A stretch of DNA of 64,000 bases from Manis javanica (lineage: Eukaryota > Chordata > Mammalia > Pholidota > Manidae). The position numbers and the translations under genes were made by a program. How positions within the stretch are numbered: position 1 is the first letter of the stretch; each line of letters opens with the position of its first letter. The notes under the pieces were generated by a model. It was not told the origin of the DNA. It saw only the letters and a list, made by a program, of their open reading frames with translations, and ran no database searches. This document shows positions 22,136 through 33,629 of this stretch, piece by piece. Location of the stretch: contig NC_133161.1 in assembly GCF_040802235.1 (NCBI RefSeq), positions 149,535,121 to 149,599,120 on the forward strand, written 5' to 3'.

Positions 22136-25100
22136 AGGTGCAACTGTTTCTCCTTCCCAGGGAGGAGATGATATGTGTTGTTACGGCTCCACCGTAGGCT
22201 GCATTTCCCCAAGAACCAGAGCAAACGCTCGGCCATCCGTCACCAAGGCCCCTTGCTCCGTCCAGGTGAGCAGACGCAGCCCCCTTTGGCCTGGCCTGTT
22301 CCTCCTTGCACACCCACTGCTCGTGCTTCCTTGGGGAACTCTCCTACTCTAGACCCCTAGTGTTTCGGGCATCAGAGTTGCCAGCATGTCAGCTCCGAAT
22401 TCTGAATCATGAATTCTGATGCAAGTAAGATGGGCAAGGGGATAGGTGTGTGCCCCAGGGCCAGACAGAAAAGACCCTGAAGCTGGCAGAGAAGGAGAGC
22501 CATTGGTCATTGCACCCTGACTCCGATGCCGGCGTCAGACCTGGCACACAGCATTTGGGAACCAGGCAAATGAGCCAGTGAAGTTTCTCTTCCCCTCTAT
22601 GGTCTTTTGCTGTCTCAGCCCCTTGGCTGCCAGCTGCCCCATAGTAATCCTGGGCTCCCCTCTGCCAGTCCACCCAGCCCTGTCCTCCTGAAGAGGTGCC
22701 CCTAAACCCCTCTCCTTACACCCTCACTCATCTGTCCTGCGTCCTGCCTGTGGGGGCCGTGCTGAGAGACGGGGGCTCATCAGACGCACTGATGGGTCTG
22801 AGCACGAGTGCTGAGATGATTCATGCCCCCAGCTGTCCTGGAACAGGACCCCTTCACCTGGGTCAGACCCCTTCCCAGCTCATCCCGGGGCAGCATCCCT
22901 CCTGCCAAGCCCCTCACACACTGGTCACAGATGTCCCTAAAGTCACCTGTGGGTCCTGGGGCCTGACAAGCGCAGAAGTTTCCCTTAAGCGTTTGTTTAC
23001 TTGGGGTGCCCAGGAGGGCCTCTCGTGGAGACGTCCCGTGGGGAGCGTGCGTTCCCGGTCCACGGCGCTAGCAGCCACCAAGCGTGTCTGACATCCAGGC
23101 TCCTGTGCCTTCCCAGGGACAGGAACCTCCTTGGCTGGGTCACCTGTTGGGCGATGTTCCACTCAGCTTAGACGTAACATCTCTCCAACCTGGGACCCCT
23201 GCTGGCCAGGCAGATGGCGCCTCCCTCCTCTGGGCTCGAGGCACACTGTCCACGCCTGTGCAGAGGCCACACAGCAGCCTCCCAACCTGTCACCCAGACG
23301 CCTGCTGTCCCACTTCTGGACGACAAGCCTGGGCCTGCAGACGCCAGCGCAGCTCATCCCTGCCAAGAACAGCCCGCAGCGGGGCCTGCCGTCCTGCCCT
23401 CGCACCGCCTGCCCAGCCTACTCCCGGGCTCGGGGCTGCACCTGCCTCCCGGGGGCCCTTGTCCTTCCATAAAGGCTGGGCCTTTGCCCACCGAGCACCC
23501 GGGCTGAGTGGGCCCAGGGGTGCAGGCGAGTGCCAGCAGCCTCTGCTCATTCTCTGGGTCTGACCCCCGGGGCAGCCTCAGCTCCGTTGCCGCTTTTCAT
23601 GGTCAGTCCCGCTTGGCATTTCACAGCTTTCTTGTAGACTTTGCCGAGAATCTCAGGGGAACACAGCAAGCTGCGCCTCCTCATATTGTCGCTCACAGTC
23701 TCAGCCACCCACCCCTGGACCCCTTATTATGCTCTCCCCACAATCGGCTCCCACCTCTAGCACAACCAGACCCCCCACTCCTGGCCCTGCACCTGCAGAG
23801 TCCCGACTCCAGGCCCATCTCCTCCTCGTCCTGGGATCCCCCCCTCCCTACACCCATCTATGGTTCAAGCCCACCCACCCCCACCCAGGCACACAAACTC
23901 TCCCTCACAGCTCAGCAAGGAAGCTAGTTTCCCATTCCCTCCCCGCCCACCCCCAGACTAGAAATGTAAGTGTAAGCCACACCCCTCTGTCATGACGTAT
24001 GAATCATTACTATGAAACAGCAGTGGGAGGGTAGCTGAACCAGACCACAACCTCTCCGACTCACCTGCTGTGGCCGTCATGCACAGGTGACACGGGGCGC
24101 ATCCGGCACTCATCCAGAATCAGCCCCGCTTGGCCGCCTTGCCACAGAATCCACGCCAGGTGCTCTTAGCCACGAGCCTGCAGCTGCCCTCTCTGAGTCA
24201 CCAGCTGGACCTGGCCCACGTGCCTTGGGGGGGCCCCAGGATTGCACATTTGAAGAATCTGTGGTTTTAGAAGGGCTGGGTATTCCTTCAGCCTCAGGGC
24301 CTTATGCCCTTGATTGGTCTCGTTTCAAAATAGCTCAGCCCTTCCAGGCATGGGATGCTGCAGGCTAGGTCCTGATGCACAGGCAATAGGTGTGTGTGGG
24401 CATGTGTGCATGTCAGTGTTTAACCACCACAGAGAAACTGAGGTTCAGAGCTGTGGACACATGCCTGACAGATTAAATTGCAAGCTGGGGCCCTTCAGCA
24501 AGAGCCTTGCTCTGAACCTGCCCGAGACAACAGGGTGTTTTCCATCCAGTTCAGCCCAACAGGCTTTTATGCAGCATTTCCTAAGGGCGCAGCGGTGGTG
24601 GGCAGTCTGGTGAACAGCCCTGTGTTGCTGCAGTGACAGCGTGACAGCAGAGAACATCTGAGGTTTCTTCTTCGTGCATAAGACCTCTTTCTCACACCTC
24701 TCAGGTTGTCCGGGCTGAGCTGGGCTGCGGGCCTGTGGGTCAGCTGGAGCCTGCTTTATGTGTTCTCATCAGCTACTCCAGGAAGGTTTTTCTCACGGCC
24801 CGGGCAGAGAGGAAAAGCCTGGGCCCACCTCGCAAGCCTCTGTTTTATTCTACCTACTAATATCCCACTGGCCAAGCCCCAAGTTAAGGGACAGGAAGGT
24901 GTTCTGCCCCTATGAGGCCAAGCACCTGCCATGCCTGAAACCTACGGGGCAGGGAAACACCCCGTCAGCAGTGAGGGGCAGCGAGAGGGGGTATTTCTGC
25001 CCATGACCCAAGCACATGTCCTCGTTGCGATTCAGAGCAGTAGGCGGCCTCACCCGCACCCTAGACGGGAGCCCAGGCTCTACTGAGAGAGGGTGACCAT

Positions 25101-25555
25101 GACCTTCATCATCATCGGTGCACGTTTGGGGCAAGCGGGTTGGTGAAGAAACAAGACTAGTGCTCAGAGATGGCGCTCAATTCCTTCTCTGGGTCTCCAG
25201 AGGACCTCAGAGCCCTACTGAGGTCACTGCTCCAAGCTCAAGCAGTGAGGTACTGTTTAAAGCCTCACCCCCTCACTCAAAGCATTTCATCCTCTCCAAT
25301 CCAGAGGGCATCCCCCGATGAACTCAGCCAAGGCTTTGGGCTGAGGTTCCTAAACGTGTAAACAGAAGGCTGTCTGCGGGTCCGTCATTCCATCAGGCAT
25401 CAGCAGGCAATCTGTGGGGTCAGGGGCCACTCTTCCAGCCTCCCACAGAGAGGGAAAGGCAGTCCAGAAGCAAGAGCTCCTTATAAAGTGAAGTGGTGAC
25501 CTTATCCTCCATGGTTCCACCCCAAGTATCCAAGCCAAATTTACAATTTCCTTTT
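22136..25555. other. Long unique stretch, no gene seen
   Basis: About 3.4 kb, mostly GC-rich. Positions 24425-24500 ('gagaaactgaggttcagag') look like a small antisense MIR piece, and 24545-24640 weakly like antisense L2. The C-rich, CCACCC-containing strip at 23700-23960 produces spurious open frames. No exon, promoter or domain recognised. Confidence 0.4.
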
Positions 25556-26200
25556 GGGAAGTATGTAGATTTCAGTAAGAAATTTGGCAGTGACTCCTAC
25601 AATACTCTTGTAGTCAAGCTAGAAATATGGACAATACCATAACACAGTTGGGCCAAATCTTCGCTGATCAAGAAAATGTTGATCGAGGGCACCCTGAAGG
25701 CCTGCTTCTGGCGAGACACCTCTGCACTCTGTCCTTGCCTCCCCTGTCCTGACAGTTTTATCAATTACTTGAATGTTAAAAATGATCAGAAAGCATGCTA
25801 ATCAGGTTTGTGGGTGACACACGCTGGGAGGGTCAACTAAGACAGAAGAACCCACACTCAGAGAACAGGTGAGAAGTGACACAATCGCAAAACCCCGGAT
25901 GTAGGTCTGAAAACGGTACAGACTGAAAGCCATCTGCCTTAGTAACAGTCTAAGTAGAAAACATGTGGGGGTCTCAGAGGGGCCTCAAGCTCAGTATGAA
26001 TCAGAAGGGGTCCCACAACTGCCCAGAGAGCTGAGAAGATTTCAGAGGCCGCACACACTCAGAGCAATTCCATTCCAGTTCAGAGAACATCAGAGTCCCA
26101 CTGGACAAGAAGTTAATTCAGGCACTTCTGTCACCCTTGAAATGACCAGGGACAATTTGATTTTCGGGCCAGCTAGAAAGACAGCCTCCTCTTCTTTCAT
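25556..26200 (+). mobile_element. L3/CR1-type LINE, reverse transcriptase remnant
   Basis: A very old LINE whose RT is still legible. Translating from 25570 gives VDFSKKFGSDSYN, the RT motif normally (D)FSKAFD. Further on, the frame around 25804-25824 gives RFVGDTRW where the catalytic box should be FADDT, so the active-site aspartate pair is damaged. Later text ('cagtatgaatcagaagggg') still follows the CR1/L3 order. It encoded a non-LTR retrotransposon polymerase in an ancestor; no functional frame remains. The element resumes after an interruption at about 26850. Confidence 0.75.
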
Positions 26201-26254
26201 TTTTGTCTGATTTTTTCCTTCCTGGAGCTCAACCTTTCAGCACAGAGGGAGTCA

Positions 26255-26560
26255 CTTCTGATTTAGCGAATGAGCATTTCATGCACTCAGCAGGTATTTA
26301 TTTGGCACCTACTACGTGTGAGCACCACCCATACCAACCCCTTCTAAGGCCGGGGTCAGGGTGAGGACAGCGAGGATGCCAGGAGCCCACGGGAACAGTT
26401 CGGGGGGACACACACACACGTGACAACAGCAAGTGGGGAGTGCCAAAGCGATGCTGTCTGCACAGGGCGGTGTCAATGCTGATTCCCCCAGGCAGGAAGT
26501 CTATTCCTGGGCCACAGAGGGCAGCCCGCTGTTTAGGGGGAATCAGCATCAAGGTCATTT
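26255..26560 (-). repeat. L2 LINE 3' end, antisense
   Basis: 'gcaggtatttatttggcac' followed by 'ctactacgtgtgagcacc' is the antisense L2 tail (TATTTATTGAGCACCTACTATGTG). The following 250 bp keep the L2 character. It interrupts the older L3/CR1 element. Confidence 0.65.
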
Positions 26561-26564
26561 CCTC

Positions 26565-26615
26565 CCCAGGGCCAAGCACAGGTATTTAACAAGCAGTTGA
26601 TGAATGGAGGGATGG
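26565..26615 (+). repeat. L2-type 3' terminus, sense
   Basis: 'ccaagcacaggtatttaac' plus 'gttgatgaatggaggg' is a short sense L2 tail, opposite in orientation to the preceding L2 piece. Confidence 0.5.
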
Positions 26616-26689
26616 GAAGGAGACTGCTGGCAGATCAGAGCAGGTGCTACCGCTGCCAGTCCCGCAGGGAGACCACGAGCACGCGGAGT

Positions 26690-26790
26690 CAACTCACCGG
26701 ACCTCAGTTCCGTCCTAAGTGAAGCAGGGATGATGACCCACATCTCCCAGGTTTGTGTTTCAGACTTGATGGAAGAAGGCAGGTTGACAG
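26690..26790 (+). repeat. MIR SINE fragment
   Basis: 'caactcaccggacctcagtt', 'aagtgaagcagggatgatga' and 'cccacatctcccaggttt' follow the sense MIR core and 3' half. Confidence 0.55.
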
Positions 26791-26849
26791 ACAGAAAGCG
26801 CTCGTAATGCCTATAGGTACCTGGGACCAGGTGGGAACAAACCTTAGTA

Positions 26850-27440
26850 CCCACATCCCTCTGACTCATGTGCCCCCAGATCAGACCTGGGATACACTGA
26901 GGATCATATTTTAGAAGGACACTTACACAGATTGGAGTCTGTTCAGAGAAGAGACCACAGTGAAGAGGTTTAGGAAGCAGGAAGGCTGAGGGTGAAGGTG
27001 GTGAAGACAAGATGAGCTTTCCTGGGCGAAAGGAAGCAGCCTTATCCCACAGGACCCCAAAGGCAGCACTGAAGGGTTGGGACTGGAGGCGACTGTCTGC
27101 AGCCGGGCGTGGGAGAGCGTCAGGAGGCCAGAGGGCCGCAGCCGCCAGGACACCGCGAGGAGCGCCTCACTGCTGGGGCTCTCAGGGCAGCCTGGAGGGC
27201 ATGAGCCGTCACACTCACTGAGCACCCGCTGTGGGCGCTCCTCTTGCTCTGGAGAACTTAGGGTGAAAAAGGAGAACCAGCCCCTCAACCTGAGGCGCCC
27301 GGCGAAAGCCAGTGACTGTACGCCGCACAGGAAGCTGCCTGGGCTCCGAGGCTTCGGGGGAGGGATTTTGCATTTGGGTGGGAGGTGGGGTGGGATGACC
27401 TCTGAGGTCTTCTCGGCCCCTATTAGTCTATGATTCTGAG
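26850..27440 (+). mobile_element. L3/CR1-type LINE, 3' end
   Basis: This is the continuation of the element at 25556. 'attttagaaggacacttac' plus 'gattggagtctgttcagag' matches CR1/L3 (TTCAGGAGGGACATTGAC...GTTCAGAGAA). The end, 'gggatgacctctgaggtc' followed by 'tagtctatgattctg', is the diagnostic CR1/L3 terminal word. The middle is highly decayed. Confidence 0.75.
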
Positions 27441-28225
27441 TAAGCAAGAATCTCTGTATGCAAAGAATGTGCTTGTATAATCCACAGACTTATCTCAGAA
27501 TTAAACCTTGGAGCCCCAGGCCCCTAATGATCAAATGGCAAGACTCCACAAAAGCAGTAATAATGCTGTGTATCAGTGACACACCCTCCCCCCGACCTGC
27601 TGGAGGAACTTTTACGTCTAACATCGGAACCCTACACCTAACCTGCACAGAAGCCCACCTCTAACAGGCAGGAATAGAAGCATCCCAGACCCGCCTGACG
27701 CGCCCAGATGGCCCGCAGCAGGTCTGGGGGGACCCGGGTCTCCCAGGTCGCATTTTCTGCTCTTGCCAGGTGACCACAAGGCATCCTCCCTCGGAGGGGC
27801 TTGTCCCAGAAACTGTCTTTCCCTCTGCCTTCCCCCCTCCTCCCCACTCTGTCATTGCAAGCTCAGAATCTGGCAGATGAATGACCCCGCTGATGCCCCA
27901 AGTTTCCTCTGAAATGCAGAATCCGACATCCTCCACACTTGGAATTCCAAACACAGTCACCGCTCTGTCAGAAAGGCATGAACCATCTGAGCAGGGCCTC
28001 GCCGCCTGCTCGGGAGAATGGTGAGTACAGGCAGAGAAGGACAGCGGCTCTCTGCCTCTGTCCAGCTCGAAGGGAAGATGCACAACCTAGCTCGGGTGAT
28101 GACGCTGTTTTTAAGAATAAAATACAGGGACTCGGAGGTCTACATGAAGAGCATCCGCCCTGCGGGGACACAGCCTCCTCCAAGCAGCCAGGAAATGTGA
28201 GCTCTGGCTCATTCATTCGGCTTTC
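27441..28225. other. Unique sequence, no gene seen
   Basis: No repeat family, exon or domain recognised in this stretch. Confidence 0.4.
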
Positions 28226-28230
28226 ATTTG

Positions 28231-28285
28231 AGGCTGAGTGGCACCCAGTGGGCAGGTCCTAAGGCTGAGTGGCACCCAGTGGGCA
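28231..28285 (+). repeat. Perfect 24 bp tandem duplication
   Basis: The 24-mer beginning AGGCTGAGTGGCACCCAG is found at 28231-28254 and again at 28262-28285 (period 31 bp). The copies are identical, so the event is fairly recent. Confidence 0.9.
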
Positions 28286-28678
28286 AATGCTGGGCCCCTC
28301 GGGATGCCGGCGCTTCATTGCCATTTCTTAGTCCTCTGCGTGAGCCACCCTGACAGCCTCACAAGCCTGCTAAGAGACAGCGTGAGGCCAGTCTGGACAT
28401 GGTCCCCTCAGACTGAGCGGTACTCTGTGTCCCCACAGGCAGGGGTCAGACAGAGGACATGCGCGCCCGGGCACCTCCCACGGCCAGGGAGCTGCGGTAA
28501 CCCCACACCATGCCCGAGGCTTCTGGCTTCATTAGTCAAGGAATTTACATGTCCTGCTTCCAGAAACATCGGAAAGAAAATAATAGGAAAATCTCTGGAC
28601 TCTTATCCATGAACTATCGGAAGTTGCAAGGAATTCCCTAAAAGGAATTTCCAGTTTGGGGCTACAGCAGTGGCATTG
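28286..28678. other. Unique sequence, no gene seen
   Basis: Nothing recognisable in this interval. Confidence 0.4.

Positions 28679-28679
<1 letters not shown>

Positions 28680-28724
<45 letters not shown>
28680..28724 (+). repeat. (CA)n microsatellite
   Basis: An uninterrupted AC repeat of about 22 units, long enough to be polymorphic. Confidence 0.97.
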
Positions 28725-28726
<2 letters not shown>

Positions 28727-28727
28727 A

Positions 28728-28930
28728 AGTGTGCCAACTCTTCCTAGCCCTTCACCTTGCTTTACTTTTTCCGTAACACCTACAATTTTTAGTCATTTAT
28801 TTGTACATTGTCTCCCCGACTAGAGAACATGAGCTTGGTGAGGCCAGGAGTTTGCCGCTTTCTGCCACGACCCCAGCCCATAGAACAGACTGGCATATAC
28901 GTGGTTCTCGTTAAGTAACTGTTCGCTTGT
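28728..28930 (+). repeat. L2 LINE 3' end
   Basis: The sense L2 tail order is clear: 'agcccttcaccttgctttac', 'ttttagtcatttatttgta', 'cattgtctccccgactag' (usually TCTGTCTCCCCCACTAG), 'agaacatgagcttggtgagg' and the terminal 'agactggcatatacgtgg'. Confidence 0.75.
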
Positions 28931-29475
28931 GGCCTGAAGTCCTATTCTTGGAGATTTATTAACTTAATTTTCAAAGGCTTCAAAGTTATTAAAATGCAAA
29001 CATCCCTAGAATAGCCCTTTAAGTCTTAATAATAGTTTTCAGCTAATAAATTCTGAGGACAGGAGACTCTGCCGTAACACTTGGATTCTCTCTACATGAG
29101 GCCTGGGAACGCAGTGCAGGTGGGGAGGACCTGAAACGGGGGCCAGACACCCGGAGGAGACAGGGAGCGAAGCCGGAACGTGGCCTCTGAGTGACCCGCT
29201 GGCGCACGGATGGTCCTGCCTGGGTGTCATGCGTGAGGCTCTGGCCTCCGTCAGCCCAGCACCAGCTCCTATCGATCCCAGCCGGCCCTGGTGGACAGAC
29301 TCTCCGTCCTCACTACCGACACGTTGGTGCAAGACCTCGTGGCTCTCGCCTGACGGTGTCGGTCATCACCTCCCACCGCCGCCTCCAGTCTCCCCGCAGC
29401 AGCCTCGCATACGCCTCCGGCTGACCTCCTGAAACACCGCTTTCACCATGCTCTGCTGTAGGCGTTAGGGCTGCT
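28931..29475. other. Unique sequence, no gene seen
   Basis: No gene or repeat recognised; the first 120 bp are AT-rich. Confidence 0.4.
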
Positions 29476-29479
29476 CACC

Positions 29480-29785
29480 ACTATTCCCGGTTCTCCCTTT
29501 ATAGGCAACTGACAGGCACGTGACCAGCTCTGTTCAGCGAATGGGGAGCAGAAGCGATGAACGTTGCTCCTGGCCTTGGGCCACTGCAGACGTGAGACCC
29601 TCGGGACCTCCTTCTCTGGCACGGTGACCATCAGCACTAGTCTGGGTCTCTGAGTGACCAGGGCGAGCAGACACCCCTCCCAAACCAGGAGGGTCATGGG
29701 GCAAAAGAGTGGCGTTTGCTGTTTGAGGCCCTGGTCCTGGGGGTGTTTATTACTGCAGTGCAACGTCACGCGCCCTGACTGACGC
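29480..29785 (+). mobile_element. MaLR/ERVL-type LTR fragment
   Basis: 'tctgggtctctgagtgacc', then 'ttgctgtttgaggccctgg', then 'ggtgtttattactgcagtg' and 'ccctgactgacgcaa' follow the 3' half of a common mammalian LTR (GGGTCCCTGAGTGAC ... TTGTTACAGCAG ... CTGACTGATAC). A second copy of what seems the same family lies antisense at 57440-57700. Confidence 0.6.
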
Positions 29786-29814
29786 AAACCATACGAACTG
29801 TTGTGTGTGGAGTA

Positions 29815-29990
29815 CGCGGGCTGTGGTTAGACAGGCCTGGCTTGGAGTCCTGGTTCTGCTACTTACCGTCAGGCAGCCACAGCTCACCATATAACCACCT
29901 CAGCCCCCCGTCTGCCCAGCTGGAATACTGATCCTTAGCATGGGTCAAGGACAAAGTGACCAGGTGTAGTGCCCGGCCTGCAGCAGCCCC
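29815..29990 (+). repeat. MIR SINE with tRNA-like head
   Basis: 'ctgtggttagacaggcctgg' plus 'gagtcctggttctgctactt' is the tRNA-like MIR head. 'cctcagccccccgtctgcc' and 'gtgtagtgcccggcctgc' mark the core and 3' half. Confidence 0.75.
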
Positions 29991-30454
29991 CAGACAGATG
30001 CGCCTCCTGTGAGCTGCCTCCCCTCCTCCTCTCCTCATGCCGACTCTGCACGTGTCTGGCACCTGCCCTCCAAGTCCACCTGACGCCTCCCACTATTCCT
30101 CACAACAGAGGCCATGGTGTTGGGAGCAGGGACCCTCGAGCTGGCCCCGTTCACAGCACTCTGAATCCTCGCTAGACCACCCGCCCCCGCCCCAGACCAG
30201 GGACTGCACACTGGCTTCGGTTTTTGAAAAGCACCTGCAGAAACTTGACTGGGCCACCAAGAATGAGGGCCCAGCCTCGGCACCTGCACAGGCAGCGGTG
30301 TAGATTCTGAGGCTCTGCCCACCGCCAACCCTGGCACGTGGCACCAGGCAGCCTCTTGGCCTTCCTTCATCATCTGCAAATGCAGGTGAGAACAAGGCAT
30401 GCCTCCCAGCTGGACGGCTGACCGGCAGCACGCAGAGCCTGCGGGCCTGGGGGG
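29991..30454. other. Unique sequence, no gene seen
   Basis: No gene recognised; GC-rich with overlapping short frames. Confidence 0.4.
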
Positions 30455-30745
30455 TCCTCCCAACTGCTGCATCTGCCCTCTGGCTGCTCCCGGGCCCTCC
30501 TCCCCAAGGCCCTCCCAGGCTCAGCCTCCCTAATGCCTCTTCCTGCGTCTCCTTCACGCACACCCTCTACTCCAGACATGACCGCCTGCAGCACTCAGAC
30601 TGAAATTCAGCCTTAAATACACTTGTCACCCTGTGAAGTCTGTTTGCCCAACGAGACCAGAGGTGCTGAGGGCAGAGGCGACAGCCCACACTTCATCTTC
30701 TTCCCTGTCCCTTGTCAGGAGCCGGCACAGGACCGTGCCCAGGGC
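30455..30745 (+). repeat. L2 LINE 3' fragment
   Basis: The CT-rich L2 3' region is recognisable: 'cctcctccccaaggccctcc', 'atgcctcttcctgcgtctcc', 'cttgtcaccctgtgaagtc', 'ccaacgagaccagaggtgc' and 'ggcacaggaccgtgcccag'. Confidence 0.6.
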
Positions 30746-31495
30746 ACTTTGCTGACTGTCAACTAGCAGGTTCAAAACCATTCTCAGGAATGGACGCAGC
30801 CACCAGCACTGGCTTTGACACCCCACCACATTCTCAGGGCTGCCCCCCCTCCCAGAAGAGGGACTCAGCTCCTCGGTGGTCAGAGAGCCTGGACCTGGGC
30901 CGCACAGAGCACAGGAGGGCAGCCCTTGTCTCTCCAAGGCCCTCTGACCTCACCCAGCCAGAGGAGAGAACCGAATTTTAACCTGTATGTCCTGGCTGAC
31001 CATTGGTGCTTCTGCAGAGAAGGGAGAGCTGTAGGATCACATTTCCCCCACCCTTCCTGCCCTCCTGAGATCTGCTGAGAAATGCTTCCCACCAGCTGTG
31101 GGCCCTCCTGGCTTTGGGCCAGGTGACCAGGGACCCACCCTTCGGGCTGGCTGCCTCCTGGAGTCCACATCCTGCAGGGACACCTAGGTCCCACTGCTTC
31201 ACCCCAGAAGCCCTTCAGGTGAGGGAAGGAGACAGTGGACACGGGGCAATTTCTGAGGAGGCCGGGCTCAGAGATCCACCAGGCAGGATGGGTCATCGCT
31301 ACCTGCTTCTTTCCAATGGCTGACCTGTGAGATGGGAGATGGTGACTGAGGGCTGGGGATTGAAGCCAGGAAATTCTTAGAGTCCCGCGCTTCCTGACAG
31401 TGACTCACCCTCCTCCAAATGTCCCCAGGTGTGCAGGGAGAAGGAGACTCACATGTACCACCCGCTGTGCCCCAGCTCCGGCTTCTGAGTCTCTC
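30746..31495. other. Unique sequence, no gene seen
   Basis: No repeat or exon recognised. Confidence 0.4.
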
Positions 31496-31499
31496 ATGA

Positions 31500-31650
31500 A
31501 CCTTCACATGCTCCTTGTCGCACCTGTGGAATGACCTCTGCCGTCCCATTTCCCAGAGGAGGACAGTCTCAGACAGGAGAAGCGGCTTGCCGGGTAGGCA
31601 TCAGTTCCAGAAGCGGAACTAGGTCGGACTTTCATTCGTCCCCTTAGTCA
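31500..31650 (-). repeat. MIR SINE fragment, antisense
   Basis: 'ccatttcccagaggaggaca' followed by 'gtctcagacaggagaagcgg', 'cttgccgggtaggcatc' and 'aagcggaactaggtcgg' is an antisense MIR core. Confidence 0.6.
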
Positions 31651-32420
31651 TCCCCTCGTGGGTTTTCCAGCCCCTCATGAGACGGCAGATGACGGCAGGA
31701 GTGGGCGAGAAGAATGGGGGAGATCCGAAGCTCGGGCGATGCACCTGGGATTTGTTTTGATCAGGTAGGGAGGCCAGCACAGAAATGGCTGTCACAAAGG
31801 AAGCTCACACTCAGACCCACGGACACAAGGCCACGCAGGATGGGCCGGGGTCCGTCAGGAGACGGGGGAGCCTTTACCTGGACCCCAGCAGGAGGGGGGT
31901 AGGGACACTGAGCAAGCCCAGGAGGGATCGCTGGAGTGCTTCCGGAAGCTCTGAGCTACACAGGGGTCCCTAGCTGCCTGGCCCCGGGCCCCAGGGTGAC
32001 TGAGGCAGGGGATACTGGCTCAGTGCCTGAGAATCCGAGAGATGGCTGGGCTGTGGCGCTGGGCTGGATGGCCCATGGAAGGCGCCCTCTCGGGGGCATG
32101 AGGGTCTCTCTCCGGAGACCCACTCACCCAGGAGGGGTAGCCTTTCCAGGATCAAGTTCCCAAATGCCAGAGCCTCAAGAATACAGAGAACAGAAGAGGC
32201 AGGGCAGCCATGACCGTGAGCTCTGTGGGCAGAACTGACCGGGAGGGACAAAAGGCGATTCAGTCCCAGAGCTCAAGCCACAAAGGACAGATGTCCCCAA
32301 GCTCAGAGTCTGACGATGCCCACCAGGAAGCACAGAGAGGGCCGAGCCCTCCCCGGGGGCCGGGGCGGCAGGAAGGAAGCAGCATGTGTCCAGGGAAGAG
32401 CCCGGTGCTGGTAAAGGCCT
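31651..32420. other. Unique sequence, no gene seen
   Basis: Purine-rich on the plus strand, leading into the minisatellite. No gene recognised. Confidence 0.4.
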
Positions 32421-32799
32421 GAGGACAGACGGAGGGCCCAGAGGACAGAGGGAGGGCCCAGAGGACAGAGGGAGGGTCCAGAGGACAGAGGGAGGGTCCT
32501 GAGGACAGAGGGAGGGCCCTGAGGACAGAGGGAGGGCCCAAGGACAGAGGGAGGGCCCAAGGACAGAGGGAGGGTCCTGAGGACAGAGGGAGGGCCCAGA
32601 GGACAGAGGGAGGGCCCTGAGGACAGAGGGAGGGTCCAGAGGACAGAGGGAGGGCCCTGAGGACAGAGGGAGGGCCCTGAGGACAGAGGGAGGGTCCTGA
32701 GGACAGAGGGAGGGTCCAGAGGACAGAGGGAGGGCCCTGAGGACAGAGGGAGAGCCCAGAGGACACAGGGAGGGTCCTGAGGACAGAGGGAGGGTCCAG
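32421..32799 (+). repeat. 20 bp G-rich minisatellite, 19 copies
   Basis: Nineteen head-to-tail copies of GAGGACAGAGGGAGGGYCCW; copies 7 and 8 are 19 bp. Two positions vary in a mosaic manner (C/T at unit position 17, A/T at 20). Private variants sit only near the edges: copy 1 (GACGG), copy 17 (AGAGCCC) and copy 18 (ACACAGG). Three units equal 20 codons, so the minus strand stays open through the array inside a 279-codon frame (32175-33014) with Ser/Gly/Pro/Leu/Cys-rich repeats. I regard that frame as an artefact. Confidence 0.98.
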
Positions 32800-33625
32800 A
32801 AGTGTGGGGAGCCAGGACTGAGCGTTACTCCAGAGAGAGCGACGGAGGGAGTGCAGAGACCGGGAAAGGAAGCCCCGGTGTGAGTGTGGGAAGGTGAAAG
32901 GTCGTAGGAGTCACAGCCCTGCCCGGACTGAAGATGGTTCAGGAAGGCTGGAGGCAGCAGCTTGCAGTCAGCACTCGGTAGCTTGGTGACATGCGGCTGC
33001 AACGCTCCAGACACGCTTCCGTGAGGGCTCTGCCCAGGCAGCGGGAGGAAGGGCCCCTCGCCTCCGAATGCCCTGTCCCTGGGTGAGTCACCAGGGCCCA
33101 GGGCAGCTTACGAACTAAAGGCTTCGTCTGGGAAAAGCCTGCAGTACTGTGGGAACTGCCTTTGACATCCCCCCACAGGAATAGGTGGAATGAACTGAAT
33201 CCGCAGGGCTTCCTGGTGGCGTCCCTGCGCCTGTTATTTCTTGGGGCCTTTGTTTTTGAACCTGTCACTGTTACCAGACAAGAGTGCTCGGGATATCACG
33301 GTCCAGGAGACGGAGGAGGTGGACACGAGGCCTAGATGATCTGAGATCACTTCTAAGACCTCTACCTTCAAACCCAGGAGGCTCAGGTGGCCACAGCGGG
33401 GCACGGAGCAGCTGTCTCCAAACACCCTCCACTTAACCAAAGGAACCAGTTATTGCTCAGTTTCCCCAGTCTGGACACGTGGAGAGCCTGAAGCCTGAAC
33501 TCTTCTGATGCCTGTGTGCCTTCCTCCCAAAGGTCCTTTCTGTCCATGCTGCATAACCCTTGCTAGTACTGATCTTTATTCTTACCTCCCCTACCTACCT
33601 CCCCCAAACCTGCCCACATGGCTGC
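32800..33625. other. Unique sequence, no gene seen
   Basis: No gene or repeat recognised with confidence. Confidence 0.4.
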
Positions 33626-33629
33626 TTTT

